Positions 25,224 to 33,688 of a stretch of DNA of 45,698 nt are shown one piece after another. Origin of the DNA: Clostridiales bacterium (GTDB taxonomy: Bacteria > Bacillota > Clostridia > Christensenellales > Aristaeellaceae); contig JAAZBU010000098.1 of NCBI GenBank assembly GCA_012513645.1, positions 1 through 45,698 on the forward strand, given 5' to 3'. The notes beneath the pieces were generated by a model, which had not been told where the DNA came from, did not search any database, and saw only the letters and a program-made list of their open reading frames with translations. Each line of letters starts with the position of its first letter. Within the stretch, counting starts at the first letter, position 1. The translations under genes and the position numbers were made by a program.

Positions 25224-26405
25224 ATGATGTTAAACTTTGATTTCTATGCTCCGGCCCGCATCATATTCGGCAAGGATACCCAGCAAAAAATCGGCAAGGT
25301 GCTCAAACCGCACGCCAAAAAGGTGCTGCTGCACTATGGCGGTGGCAGCATCAAAAAGTCCGGCCTGTATGACCAGGTAGTAGCCTCCCTCAAGGAAAAC
25401 GGCATCGCCTATTTCGAACTGGGCGGCGTTCAGCCCAATCCCCGCCTGGGCCTGGTGCACCAGGGCATCCAGCTGGCCAGGGACGAAGGGGTTGACCTGA
25501 TCCTGGCTGTGGGCGGCGGCAGCGCGATAGACTCCGCCAAGGCTATTGCCATGGGCGTCTATCTGGACCATGACGTGTGGGATGTATACGAACAGCAGAT
25601 GCGTATCGACAAGGCCCTGCCTGTCGCCGTTGTGCTGACCATCCCCGCCGCGGGCAGCGAGTCCAGCGGTGACACCGTGATCACCAATGAGGAAAAAAGC
25701 CTGAAGTACGGCTATGGCAGCCCCAGGCTGCGCCCGCTGATCAGCATCATGAACCCGGAGCTGTTTTTCACCTTGCCCAAGGACCAAGTGGCCAACGGCG
25801 TGGCGGACATGATGAGCCATGTGTTTGAGCGCTACTTCACCAACACCCGCAACACCGATCTGACCGATGGCCTGTGCGAGGCAGTGCTGCGCACCATCAT
25901 GCTCAACGGCCCCAAGGTGCTGGACAACCCGCAGGATTATGACGCCTGGGCCGAAATCGGCTTCAGCGGCACAGTGGCGCACAATGGGCTGGTGGGCATG
26001 GGCCGTGAACAGGATTGGGCCTGCCACAACATGGAGCATGAGTTGAGCGCTATCTACGATGTGGCCCACGGCGCCGGCCTGGCGGTGCTGACCCCGGCCT
26101 GGATGCGATATGTGTACAAGGATAACATCGACATGTTTGTCCAGTTTGCCGTCAACGTCATGGGCGTGCAGATGAGCTACCGTGACAAGGATGCCCTGGT
26201 GCTAGAGGGCATCGCCCGGCTGGAGGCCTTCTTCCGCCGCATGGGCCTGCCCCAAACGCTGACGGAGCTGGGCATTGACGGCAGCCGGCTGGAAGAGATG
26301 GCCAAAAAGGCCACCGGCATCGCCTTTGGCGAGGAATCCCCCCTGGGCAACTTCAAAAAGCTGGCCTGGCAGGATGTGGTCAACATCTATAACCTGTGTA
26401 AATAA
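25224..26405 (+). CDS. Iron-containing alcohol dehydrogenase (BDH/YqhD type)
   Basis: NAD(P)H-dependent reduction of aldehydes to alcohols, such as butyraldehyde to butanol in fermenting Clostridia or detoxification of reactive aldehydes. 393 residues. Dinucleotide-binding GGGSAIDSAKAIA at 97-109; metal ligands D195, H199, H268 and H282 (in DMMSHVFERYF, CHNMEHELS and DVAHGAGL). The YGGGSIKKSGLYD segment near 38-50 is the form found in the butanol dehydrogenase/YqhD branch, which prefers NADPH. ATG at 25224 and 25227 are both possible after AAAGGA. Monocistronic plus-strand gene with its own promoter and terminator. True substrate unknown. Confidence 0.92.
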   Translation: MMLNFDFYAPARIIFGKDTQQKIGKVLKPHAKKVLLHYGGGSIKKSGLYDQVVASLKENGIAYFELGGVQPNPRLGLVHQGIQLARDEGVDLILAVGGGSAIDSAKAIAMGVYLDHDVWDVYEQQMRIDKALPVAVVLTIPAAGSESSGDTVITNEEKSLKYGYGSPRLRPLISIMNPELFFTLPKDQVANGVADMMSHVFERYFTNTRNTDLTDGLCEAVLRTIMLNGPKVLDNPQDYDAWAEIGFSGTVAHNGLVGMGREQDWACHNMEHELSAIYDVAHGAGLAVLTPAWMRYVYKDNIDMFVQFAVNVMGVQMSYRDKDALVLEGIARLEAFFRRMGLPQTLTELGIDGSRLEEMAKKATGIAFGEESPLGNFKKLAWQDVVNIYNLCK

Positions 26406-26426
26406 TTAGCATCATCACCAAATGCG

Positions 26427-26458
26427 GCGGCGGAGGGACAAACCCTCCGCCGCTTTGT
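26427..26458 (+). terminator. Strong terminator between the alcohol dehydrogenase gene and nudC
   Basis: Perfect eleven-pair GC-rich stem (26427-26437 with 26443-26453) with a five-base loop, followed by TTTGTATT. It lies between two converging genes and may also stop nudC transcripts from the other side. Confidence 0.8.
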
Positions 26459-26477
26459 ATTCTCGTATGGAATATCG

Positions 26478-27347
26478 CTACTCGTAGGGCTCCTGCCGCA
26501 CGGGGTCATTGTGCACCAGCACATCCGGCCCCAAGTCCTTAAAGCGGCAGATCATTTCATTGGTCAAGGCCAGCCCCATGTGGGGCACGTCGATGTCCGC
26601 GCGCGCCACAAATACCGCCTCGGACAGCTCCTGTTCATCGCGCACAATCTCGTTGCTTCCATCCACCTGGGCGTAGAAGCCGGCCAGCATGGAGCCCGTG
26701 AAGGGCCATGGCTGGCTTTTGTAGTAGGTGATGTGCCGTACCTTAAGCCCGGTTTCCTCCATCACCTCGCGCGCCACTGCCTGCTCCAGCGTCTCGCCGA
26801 TTTCGGCATACCCGGCCACCAAAGCAGGGCGCGGGTTCTCCCGCCCGGCATATTTCGTCACCAGCAGCCTGTCGCCATCCACTACGCCCACGATGACCGC
26901 CGGCATGATCTGCGGGTACTCCCGTTGGCCGCACTGGGTGCAGACCATCAGGCGCTCCACCTGGTCGTGCTGCGCAGCAGCGCCGCAGCGGCCGCAGAAC
27001 CTGCGGCTGGCGTACCACCGGTACAGATGGTGCGCCACCACACCCGCAAAGCACAGGTGCCGTGGAGAGGTGTAGCGCAGCTCCTGCACCGGCACAAAGG
27101 CATATCCCGCCGGGGCCATGTCCATCGCGCCCTCTTCCAGCAAAAAGAAGGGCTGCTCGCCAATGCTGAACAGGTAGGTGCACCGCTCAGCGGGTTGCCC
27201 CAGATCAGCCAGGCATGGGTAGGAAACCATATCCCCCATGGCCGTCAGCACCGTGTCGTCACGGCAGCAGATGATGCTGTCCTGTGGGGACGGCGTCAGG
27301 GAGCGATAGCTGTTGTCAAACGCCAGAGGCGAAAACTCATGCAACAT
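26478..27347 (-). CDS. nudC: NAD(+)/NADH pyrophosphatase NudC (Nudix)
   Basis: Hydrolyses NADH (and can remove NAD caps from RNA) to NMNH and AMP. 289 residues: an N-terminal domain, a zinc ribbon (C118, C121, C136, C139) and a Nudix box at about 179-201 (G-x5-E-x7-REVMEETG intact), followed by the SQPWPF motif of the NADH-pyrophosphatase subgroup. It begins 25 bases after aspS, so it is probably the last gene of the hisS-aspS operon, though its upstream ribosome binding site is weak. Confidence 0.93.
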   Translation of the reverse strand: MLHEFSPLAFDNSYRSLTPSPQDSIICCRDDTVLTAMGDMVSYPCLADLGQPAERCTYLFSIGEQPFFLLEEGAMDMAPAGYAFVPVQELRYTSPRHLCFAGVVAHHLYRWYASRRFCGRCGAAAQHDQVERLMVCTQCGQREYPQIMPAVIVGVVDGDRLLVTKYAGRENPRPALVAGYAEIGETLEQAVAREVMEETGLKVRHITYYKSQPWPFTGSMLAGFYAQVDGSNEIVRDEQELSEAVFVARADIDVPHMGLALTNEMICRFKDLGPDVLVHNDPVRQEPYE

Positions 27348-27372
27348 TTATGATAACCGCGTCAGATCGTCA

Positions 27373-29172
27373 TCAGGCCTTGTCCTGCGGGTCAAAGCGG
27401 AGGTGGAGCATGCGCAGCTGCTCCTCCGGCACGGCGGATGGCGTATCCATCATCAGGCAGGAGGCGTTTTGCGCCTTGGGGAAGGCAATTACATCGCGCA
27501 GGCTGTCCGCCCCGGTCAACATCATCATCAGCCGGTCAATGCCAAAGGCAAAGCCGCCGTGGGGCGGGGTGCCGTATTTGAATGCCTCCAGCAGGAAGCC
27601 AAAGCGCTGCCAGGCCTCCTCATGCGTGAAGCCAAGCCAGCTGAACATCCGCTCCTGCAGGTCGCTTGCGTGGATGCGGATGGAGCCCGACCCCATCTCG
27701 ATGCCGTTATATACCAAATCGTATGATTTGGCGCGCACCTGCTCCGGGTGTGTTTCCAGCAGGCCAAAGTCCTCCTCCATGGGCATGGTGAAGGGGTGAT
27801 GCGCCGCCTGGAACCGCTGGCTTTCCTCGTCCCACTCCAGCAGGGGAAACTCGGTAATCCACAGCAGGTTGTCCTTGCTCTGATCAATCAGGCCGAGCTC
27901 GCGCGCAAGCCTGCCGCGCAGCTGCCCCATGGCGGTCAACGCCACGGGCTTTTTGTCCGCGATGAGGAACAGCGCGTCCCCCGGCTGTACGTCCATGTGC
28001 GCAAGGAGCGCCTTTAGCTTTTCCTCGCTGAAGAACTTGGCAAAGGAAGAGCGGACAGTACCGTCCTCCTGCAGGGCCATCCAGGCCAGGCCCTTGACAT
28101 GGTAGGTTTTGACAAACTCACCCAGCGCGTCCATCTCCTTGCGGGACAGGCGGTCGGCGGCCTGTTTGGCCGTGATGGCGCATACCATCTGCCCGCCTTC
28201 CACCGCCTGCTCAAATATGGAAAAACCGCATCCCCGCACCTGCTCATTCACGGTGGAGATGGTCATGTCATAGCGGGTGTCCGGCTTGTCGGAGCCATAT
28301 TTCTCCATGGCGTCCTTCCAGGTCATTCGAGGCAGAGGCAGCGGCAGGTCAATGCCCTTGACCTCCTTGAAGACAGCGGCAAAGGCACCCTCTACGACGG
28401 TTTGAACGTCCTTGGGCTCTACAAAGCTCATCTCAAGGTCCAGCTGGGTAAACTCCGGCTGGCGATCGGCGCGGCTGTCCTCATCGCGGAAGCAGCGGGC
28501 CACCTGAAAATAGCGGTCCATGCCGGCCAGCATCAACAGCTGCTTGTATATCTGGGGGCTTTGGGGCAAGGCGTAGCACTCCCCGGCGTGGATGCGGCTG
28601 GGCACCAGAAAGTCCCGCGCGCCCTCGGGGGTGGACTTGGTGAGGATGGGCGTTTCAAACTCGGCGAAGCCCTGGGAAATCATATGGTTGCGGATGGCCA
28701 TGGTCACCTGAGACCTGGCTAACATGGTCTTTTGCATGCTAGGCTTGCGCAGGTCCAGGTAGCGGTACTTGAGGCGTATGGCCTCATTGTCCTTGGCGCC
28801 GTCCTCTACATAGATGGGCGGCGTCTCGGCGGCGTTGAGGATCTTGGCCTCGCGCACATTCACCTCCACCCGTCCGGTGGCCATATGCTCATTCACCGCA
28901 TCGGCTTCCCGCAGAGCCACCTGGCCGCGGATGGCCAGCACATACTCTGAGCGCAGGGCCTCGCCCATGGCATACACATCGGCAGGCAAGGTATCCGCCT
29001 TGAACACCACCTGCACCATGCCCGAAACGTCCCGCAGCCACACAAAGATAATGCCCCCCATGTTGCGGGCGCGCTGCACCCAGCCCATGAGCGTCAGCTC
29101 GCGGCCTACCATCGCCTCGGTTACTTCGCCGCAGCGGTAATCCCGCCGCCATCCGCCTAAAAACTCAGCCAT
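27373..29172 (-). CDS. aspS: Aspartyl-tRNA synthetase
   Basis: Class II synthetase, bacterial type, 599 residues. N-terminal OB-fold anticodon-binding domain (LTLMGWVQRARNMGGIIFVWLRDVSG, about 28-53), catalytic core with motif 2 (FRDEDSRADRQPEFTQLDLE), the large bacterial GAD insertion and motif 3 (FAFGIDRLMMML). It overlaps hisS by eight bases, the usual Firmicute order. I cannot tell from the sequence whether it is discriminating or also charges tRNA-Asn. Confidence 0.97.
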   Translation of the reverse strand: MAEFLGGWRRDYRCGEVTEAMVGRELTLMGWVQRARNMGGIIFVWLRDVSGMVQVVFKADTLPADVYAMGEALRSEYVLAIRGQVALREADAVNEHMATGRVEVNVREAKILNAAETPPIYVEDGAKDNEAIRLKYRYLDLRKPSMQKTMLARSQVTMAIRNHMISQGFAEFETPILTKSTPEGARDFLVPSRIHAGECYALPQSPQIYKQLLMLAGMDRYFQVARCFRDEDSRADRQPEFTQLDLEMSFVEPKDVQTVVEGAFAAVFKEVKGIDLPLPLPRMTWKDAMEKYGSDKPDTRYDMTISTVNEQVRGCGFSIFEQAVEGGQMVCAITAKQAADRLSRKEMDALGEFVKTYHVKGLAWMALQEDGTVRSSFAKFFSEEKLKALLAHMDVQPGDALFLIADKKPVALTAMGQLRGRLARELGLIDQSKDNLLWITEFPLLEWDEESQRFQAAHHPFTMPMEEDFGLLETHPEQVRAKSYDLVYNGIEMGSGSIRIHASDLQERMFSWLGFTHEEAWQRFGFLLEAFKYGTPPHGGFAFGIDRLMMMLTGADSLRDVIAFPKAQNASCLMMDTPSAVPEEQLRMLHLRFDPQDKA

Positions 29173-30457
29173 TTTGTTCCACTCCTCCGTTTTTCCGCAT
29201 CAACATGCCTGCGATTTGTTCTACAGCGCCCTGCAAGGGGATCTCTTTTTCCTCCCCGCTGCGCATGTCCCGCAGCCGGACATTGCCGCGCTGCATCTCC
29301 TCGCCCCCCACCATCACCAGCATATGCACATTCAGCTTATTTGCGTACTTAAACTGCGCGCGCAGGCTGCGGCTGCTATGGTCGCAATCCACCCGCAGAC
29401 CGGCAGCCCGCAGCGCCAGCGTCAGCTGGAAGGCCGCCGTCAGCGACTCCGGCTCGATATTGGCCACATAGATTTGATATTGCTCGGGCTCGGGCAGGGC
29501 GATGCCGCGGTTATCCAGCTCCATCAGGATGCGCTCCATCCCGATGCCAAAGCCCACCGCGGGCAGATCAGGCCCGCCCAGCATCTCCACCAGGCCGTCA
29601 TAGCGCCCGCCGCCGCACAACGCCAGCCCTTCGCGCACGCCGTGCATGATAATCTCAAACACCGTTTTGGTGTAGTAGTCCAGGCCGCGCACAATGCGCG
29701 GGTCTACCTGGTAGCGCACGCCGGCCGCATCCAGCAATTGCTGCAGGCGGGCGAAGTGATCATCGCACTCATCACAGAGCATGTCCAGCACCACGGGTGC
29801 ATCCGCCACAATGCGTTTGCAGGCCGTTTCCTTGCAATCCAGCACCCGCAGCGGGTTGCGGTCAAAGCGCTGGCGGCAGTTTTCGCACAGGTTGCCCAGG
29901 TTGTCGCCCAGGTATTCCCGCAGCCGCTGGTGATAGCCTGGGCGGCACACCGGGCAGCCGATGGAGTTGACGTGCACCGTCAGGTCATCCAGCCCAAGGC
30001 CGGCCAGCATATTGAGCAGCAGGGAAATCAGCTCCGCATCCGCGGTGGGCTCCTTGGCGCCAAAGCACTCCATGCCAAACTGGTGGTGCTCCCGCAGGCG
30101 GCCGTGCTGAGGGTTTTCGTAGCGGAAGATGGGGTTATTAAGGTAGTACATCTTCTGCGGCTGGGCCTGGGCAAACAGCTTGCCCTCTATCAGGGCGCGC
30201 ACCGCGCCTGCCGTGCCCTCCGGCTTCAGGGTGATGCTGCGCCCGCCCTTGTCCTCAAAGGTATACATCTCCTTTTGCACGATGTCCGTGGTATCGCCCA
30301 CGCCGCGCAAAAACAGCTCCGTATGCTCAAACACAGGCGTACGCACCTCGCGGTAGCCGGCCAGGGCAGCCGCCTGCCGCATGGCAGCCTCCACATGCTG
30401 TGCCCTGTAGCTGTCCTGCGGCAGTACATCCTTGGTTCCCTTGGGTGCCTGTATCAT
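29165..30457 (-). CDS. hisS: Histidyl-tRNA synthetase
   Basis: Class II synthetase, 430 residues from ATG 30457, which follows GGGAGGA. N-terminal APKGTKDVLP, motif 1 near PVFEHTELF, motif 2 (FRYENPQHGRLREHHQFGMECFG), the histidine-specific VRGLDYYTKTVFE and ALCGGGRYDGL motifs, and a C-terminal anticodon-binding domain. An open frame continues upstream through the T-box leader but is not coding. Expression should respond to uncharged tRNA through the leader at 30471-30682. Confidence 0.97.
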   Translation of the reverse strand: MIQAPKGTKDVLPQDSYRAQHVEAAMRQAAALAGYREVRTPVFEHTELFLRGVGDTTDIVQKEMYTFEDKGGRSITLKPEGTAGAVRALIEGKLFAQAQPQKMYYLNNPIFRYENPQHGRLREHHQFGMECFGAKEPTADAELISLLLNMLAGLGLDDLTVHVNSIGCPVCRPGYHQRLREYLGDNLGNLCENCRQRFDRNPLRVLDCKETACKRIVADAPVVLDMLCDECDDHFARLQQLLDAAGVRYQVDPRIVRGLDYYTKTVFEIIMHGVREGLALCGGGRYDGLVEMLGGPDLPAVGFGIGMERILMELDNRGIALPEPEQYQIYVANIEPESLTAAFQLTLALRAAGLRVDCDHSSRSLRAQFKYANKLNVHMLVMVGGEEMQRGNVRLRDMRSGEEKEIPLQGAVEQIAGMLMRKNGGVEQNG

Positions 30458-30470
30458 TGATTCCTCCCAT

Positions 30471-30682
30471 AAAACAACCCATGCATCAAAATGCATGGGA
30501 CGAATTGCTTCGCGGTGCCACCCTGCTTGCACAACACATGTGCCGCTCAATGCCTGTATCGCAGGCTGCGCCGGCTCTCGCCGATGGCTCCGGGGTGTCT
30601 ATCTGATGGTTTGCCGGGGGCTTACAGCCCAGACCCCCTTCTCTTCAGGCAAACGGCACAGCCTCTTCCCTTCAACGCCGAT
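30471..30682 (-). promoter_or_regulatory. T-box leader of hisS-aspS
   Basis: Minus strand. The T-box AGGGTGGCACCGCG (30511-30524) is followed by CGTCCC and then a terminator: nine-pair stem (30491-30499 with 30478-30486), loop TTTG and TTGTTTT. Upstream is a long stem I, with a strong distal helix GTTTGCC/GGCAAAC and a CTGTAAG apical segment (30611-30654). The specifier cannot be fixed without folding; the stretch 30595-30608 contains CAT, GAT and the overlapping GACAC. The terminator ends three bases before the hisS ribosome binding site. Confidence 0.92.
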
Positions 30683-30688
30683 GGGCGT

Positions 30689-30717
30689 ATTATATGGCGT
30701 GTTCGTCCCTTTGTCAA
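30689..30717 (-). promoter_or_regulatory. Consensus promoter of the hisS-aspS T-box transcript
   Basis: Minus strand: TTGACA (30712-30717), a 17-base spacer and TATAAT (30689-30694). Exact consensus. Its -35 overlaps the -35 of the pgi promoter on the other strand. Confidence 0.85.
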
Positions 30718-30739
30718 TGCTGGGGCGCTGTGCTATAAT
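30711..30739 (+). promoter_or_regulatory. Promoter of pgi
   Basis: TTGTCA (30711-30716), a 17-base spacer and TATAAT (30734-30739), 27 bases ahead of ATG. Five of its six -35 bases are shared with the -35 of the divergent T-box promoter. Confidence 0.82.
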
Positions 30740-30766
30740 CCACGTGAAGAAGGAGGCTGAGTAAAT

Positions 30767-32197
30767 ATGAGTGAATGTGAAAGCTGCTTTACCCCTTTAA
30801 TCCGTCTGGATGTCAATCATCTGATGAGCGATGTGGTGGGCGAGCGCTATGGTATTTCTGCGAATGAGTTAGATGCCGCCCAGCAGGCGGCCACGGCAGC
30901 GTTTGAAGCGGTGAAGCGCAACCGCGGTCAGGGCTGGCTGGGGTGGACCGAGCTGCCCTACAATCAGGATGACATTGTGGCCGACATCGAGCAGACCGCG
31001 ACCAGCATACGCAAGCGCTTCAAGGCCTTTGTGGTGCTGGGTATCGGCGGCAGCGCGCTGGGCCCCATTGCGGTACATCAGGCGCTTAACCACCTGCATT
31101 ACAACGAGCTGAGCGACGAAATACGCCGGGGCCCCCGCCTGTATGTGGAGGATAACATCGACCCCGAGCGCATGCAGGCGCTGCTGGATGTGGTGGATGT
31201 AAAGACCACCTGCTTCAACGTCATCACCAAGTCCGGTGCCACCGCCGAGACGATGAGCCAGTACCTGATTGTGACCGAAGCGTTGAAGAAAGCTGTGGGC
31301 GACGGCTGGCAGCAGCATATCATCGCCACCACCGACCGCGAGAAGGGCAACCTGATCAAATTGGCGCAACTGGAAGGCTTCAAAACCTTCTACATCCCCT
31401 CCTCCGTGGGCGGCCGTTTCAGCCAGCTCAGCCCCGTAGGCCTGTTAGCCGCCGCGGTATGCGGCATCAACATCCGCCTGATGCTCAGCGGCGCCAAGTG
31501 CATGGATCAGCGCTGCGCTACCGACCGCATCTGGGACAACCCGGCGCTGTTAGAGGCGGTCATCCAGCATGTGTTGATGGAATCCGGCATCAACGTGCAC
31601 GTGATGATGCCCTACGCCGACAGCCTCAAGTACATGGCAGACTGGTTTTGCCAGCTGTGGGCAGAGAGCCTGGGCAAGAATGTGACCCGCAAGGGGATGG
31701 CCGTCAACGTGGGGCAGACGCCCGTCAAATCCCTGGGCGTTACGGATCAGCACAGCCAGCTGCAGCTGTATACCGAAGGCCCCTACGACAAGGTGATTAC
31801 CTTCCTGAAGGTGGAGGCATTCCGCGCCACCACAGCCATTCCCCACGGCTGTGAAGAGTTCCCGGACGTGGCCTTCCTGGGGGGCAAGACGCTCAACCAG
31901 CTCATCGAGGCCGAGCGCCAGGGCACCGAATACGCCCTGCTGCGTGCAGGCCGCATGAGCCAGACCATCACGCTGCCCATCGTCAACGAGCACACCATCG
32001 GCCAGCTGCTCTACTTCCTGGAGCTGGTAACCGCCTATGTGGGCGAGCTGCTCGATATTGACGCCTTCAACCAGCCAGGCGTTGAGGAATCCAAGATCGC
32101 CTCCTACGCGGTGCTGGGCCATACAGGTGACAAGTACCGCCTCAAGCAGCAGGAAATGGCTGCAGCGCCCGCATCGCAGGAGAAGTATATCCTGTAA
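30767..32197 (+). CDS. pgi: Glucose-6-phosphate isomerase
   Basis: Interconverts glucose 6-phosphate and fructose 6-phosphate. 476 residues. Sugar-phosphate motifs in order: VVLGIGGSALG (about 88-98), ITKSGATAETMSQYLIV (about 152-168), SSVGGRFSQLSPVGLLAAA (about 209-227), and the C-terminal catalytic lysine segment in QPGVEESK. The size fits the shorter Clostridial/Bacillus-type enzyme rather than the roughly 550-residue enterobacterial form. AAGGAGG precedes ATG by nine bases. Monocistronic, ending in a very strong hairpin. Confidence 0.95.
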   Translation: MSECESCFTPLIRLDVNHLMSDVVGERYGISANELDAAQQAATAAFEAVKRNRGQGWLGWTELPYNQDDIVADIEQTATSIRKRFKAFVVLGIGGSALGPIAVHQALNHLHYNELSDEIRRGPRLYVEDNIDPERMQALLDVVDVKTTCFNVITKSGATAETMSQYLIVTEALKKAVGDGWQQHIIATTDREKGNLIKLAQLEGFKTFYIPSSVGGRFSQLSPVGLLAAAVCGINIRLMLSGAKCMDQRCATDRIWDNPALLEAVIQHVLMESGINVHVMMPYADSLKYMADWFCQLWAESLGKNVTRKGMAVNVGQTPVKSLGVTDQHSQLQLYTEGPYDKVITFLKVEAFRATTAIPHGCEEFPDVAFLGGKTLNQLIEAERQGTEYALLRAGRMSQTITLPIVNEHTIGQLLYFLELVTAYVGELLDIDAFNQPGVEESKIASYAVLGHTGDKYRLKQQEMAAAPASQEKYIL

Positions 32198-32214
32198 GCA
32201 CTGATTTTCACCCC

Positions 32215-32253
32215 ACAAAGGGCGCCGCTGATGTGATATGCGGCGCCCTTTGT
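32215..32253. terminator. Bidirectional terminator between pgi and gcvPB
   Basis: Perfect fourteen-pair inverted repeat (32215-32228 with 32240-32253) with an eleven-base loop, in the gap between two converging genes. A-rich and T-rich stem ends give a short U-run in both directions. Confidence 0.8.
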
Positions 32254-32269
32254 TCACGGATAGTTTCTT

Positions 32270-33688
32270 TTACTCCACAGGCTTGTAGCGCAGGATCGGG
32301 TTGCGCGCAGCGCCCACCTCGTCCGGCCGGCCGATGGGGGTAGTCACCGGGGCCTGGTGCAGACGCTCAGGATCGGTGTCGATCATCTCGCGGATCGCGC
32401 GGAAAGCCTCCGCGGCCTCATCCAGGGCTTCGCGGCTTTCGGTTTCCGTGGGTTCAAGCATCAGCGCCTCATGCACAATCAGGGGGAAGTACATGGTGGG
32501 CGGGTGCATGCCGTAGTCAATCAGGCCCTTGGCCACATCCAGCGCGGACACGCCCGACTCGCGCTTGGTCTTCTCCAGCGTGAGCACAAACTCGTGCATG
32601 CATACATGATCGTAGGCCACAGGGAAGTATTTCTTCACAGCGTGCATCAGATAGTTGGCGTTGAGCACGGCGGTTTCGCTGGCTTCCTGCAGGCCATCAG
32701 ACCCCAGCGTCAGGATGTAGGTCAGCGCGCGCACCAGAATGCCGAAGTTGCCATAGTAGGAACGCACCTGGCCGATGCTGTCGGGCTTTCGCTCCTCGCC
32801 CAGCAAGGAGGCCGGCAGGTAGGGGCTCAGGATGTCCTTGCAGCCAACGGGGCCGCAGCCGGGGCCGCCGCCGCCATGGGGGGTAGAGAAGGTCTTGTGC
32901 AGGTTGAGGTGCACCACGTCAAAGCCCATGTCCCCCGGGCGCACCTTGCCCATGATGGCATTGAGGTTGGCGCCGTCGTAGTAGCACAGGCCGCCGCAGG
33001 CGTGGATGATCTCGGTGATTTCCAGGATATTGGTGTCAAACAGGCCCAGCGTATTGGGGTTGGTCAGCATCAGGCCGGCCACCTCATCCGAGCAGGCTGC
33101 CCGCAGTGCATCCATATCCACACAGCCGTTGGCAGCCGAGGGGATATTGATCACGCTGTAGCCCACCATGGCCGCGCTCGCCGGGTTGGTGCCATGGGCC
33201 GAGTCGGGCACGATAATCTTGGTGCGCTTTGCATCGCCGCGTGCCTCATGATACTTCTTCATGAGCAGCAGGCCGGTAAACTCGCCATGCGCGCCGGCCG
33301 CGGGCTGGAAGCTCATGGCGTCCATGCCCGTGATTTCACACAGCAGCTTCTCCGCCGTGTCGATCACTTCCCGGCAGCCAAGCACTGTATCCGCAGGCTG
33401 CAAGGGGTGTACGTTTGCGAAGTTGGGGTCACCCGCCGCGACCTCATTGATGCGGGGGTTGTACTTCATGGTGCAGGAGCCCAGCGGGTAGAAGCCGCTG
33501 TTGACGCCAAAGGCCTGCTTGCTCAGCCTGGTGTAGTGACGGATCAGCTCCACCTCGGTCAGCTCGGGCAGCTTGGGCATGTTCTCACGCAGCGAGGCAT
33601 CCTCGGGCAGCGCGGCCTTGGGTACATCGCAGCCGGGCAGATAGCTCATCTGGCGGCCCGTGGCCCCAAGTTCGAAGACCAGCTTCAT
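32270..33688 (-). CDS. gcvPB: Glycine dehydrogenase (decarboxylating) subunit 2 (P-protein beta)
   Basis: PLP-carrying half of the split P-protein of the glycine cleavage system. 472 residues. The cofactor lysine is in VHLNLHKTFSTPHGGGGPG (about residue 255), with the preceding DSAHGTNPASAAM and the glycine-rich loop intact. Works with GcvPA, transferring the aminomethyl group to lipoyl-GcvH and releasing CO2. The start overlaps the gcvPA stop by four bases. Last gene of gcvT-gcvH-gcvPA-gcvPB. Confidence 0.97.
   Translation of the reverse strand: MKLVFELGATGRQMSYLPGCDVPKAALPEDASLRENMPKLPELTEVELIRHYTRLSKQAFGVNSGFYPLGSCTMKYNPRINEVAAGDPNFANVHPLQPADTVLGCREVIDTAEKLLCEITGMDAMSFQPAAGAHGEFTGLLLMKKYHEARGDAKRTKIIVPDSAHGTNPASAAMVGYSVINIPSAANGCVDMDALRAACSDEVAGLMLTNPNTLGLFDTNILEITEIIHACGGLCYYDGANLNAIMGKVRPGDMGFDVVHLNLHKTFSTPHGGGGPGCGPVGCKDILSPYLPASLLGEERKPDSIGQVRSYYGNFGILVRALTYILTLGSDGLQEASETAVLNANYLMHAVKKYFPVAYDHVCMHEFVLTLEKTKRESGVSALDVAKGLIDYGMHPPTMYFPLIVHEALMLEPTETESREALDEAAEAFRAIREMIDTDPERLHQAPVTTPIGRPDEVGAARNPILRYKPVE

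Noticed and set aside
23590-25227. 545-codon plus-strand open frame opposite the asp23 group
   Set aside because: Complement of three recognised genes; the apparent length comes from GC-rich codon bias.
30458-30550. N-terminal extension of hisS through the leader
   Set aside because: The frame is open but consists of the T-box sequence and terminator; the strong ribosome binding site and family N-terminus place the start at 30457.
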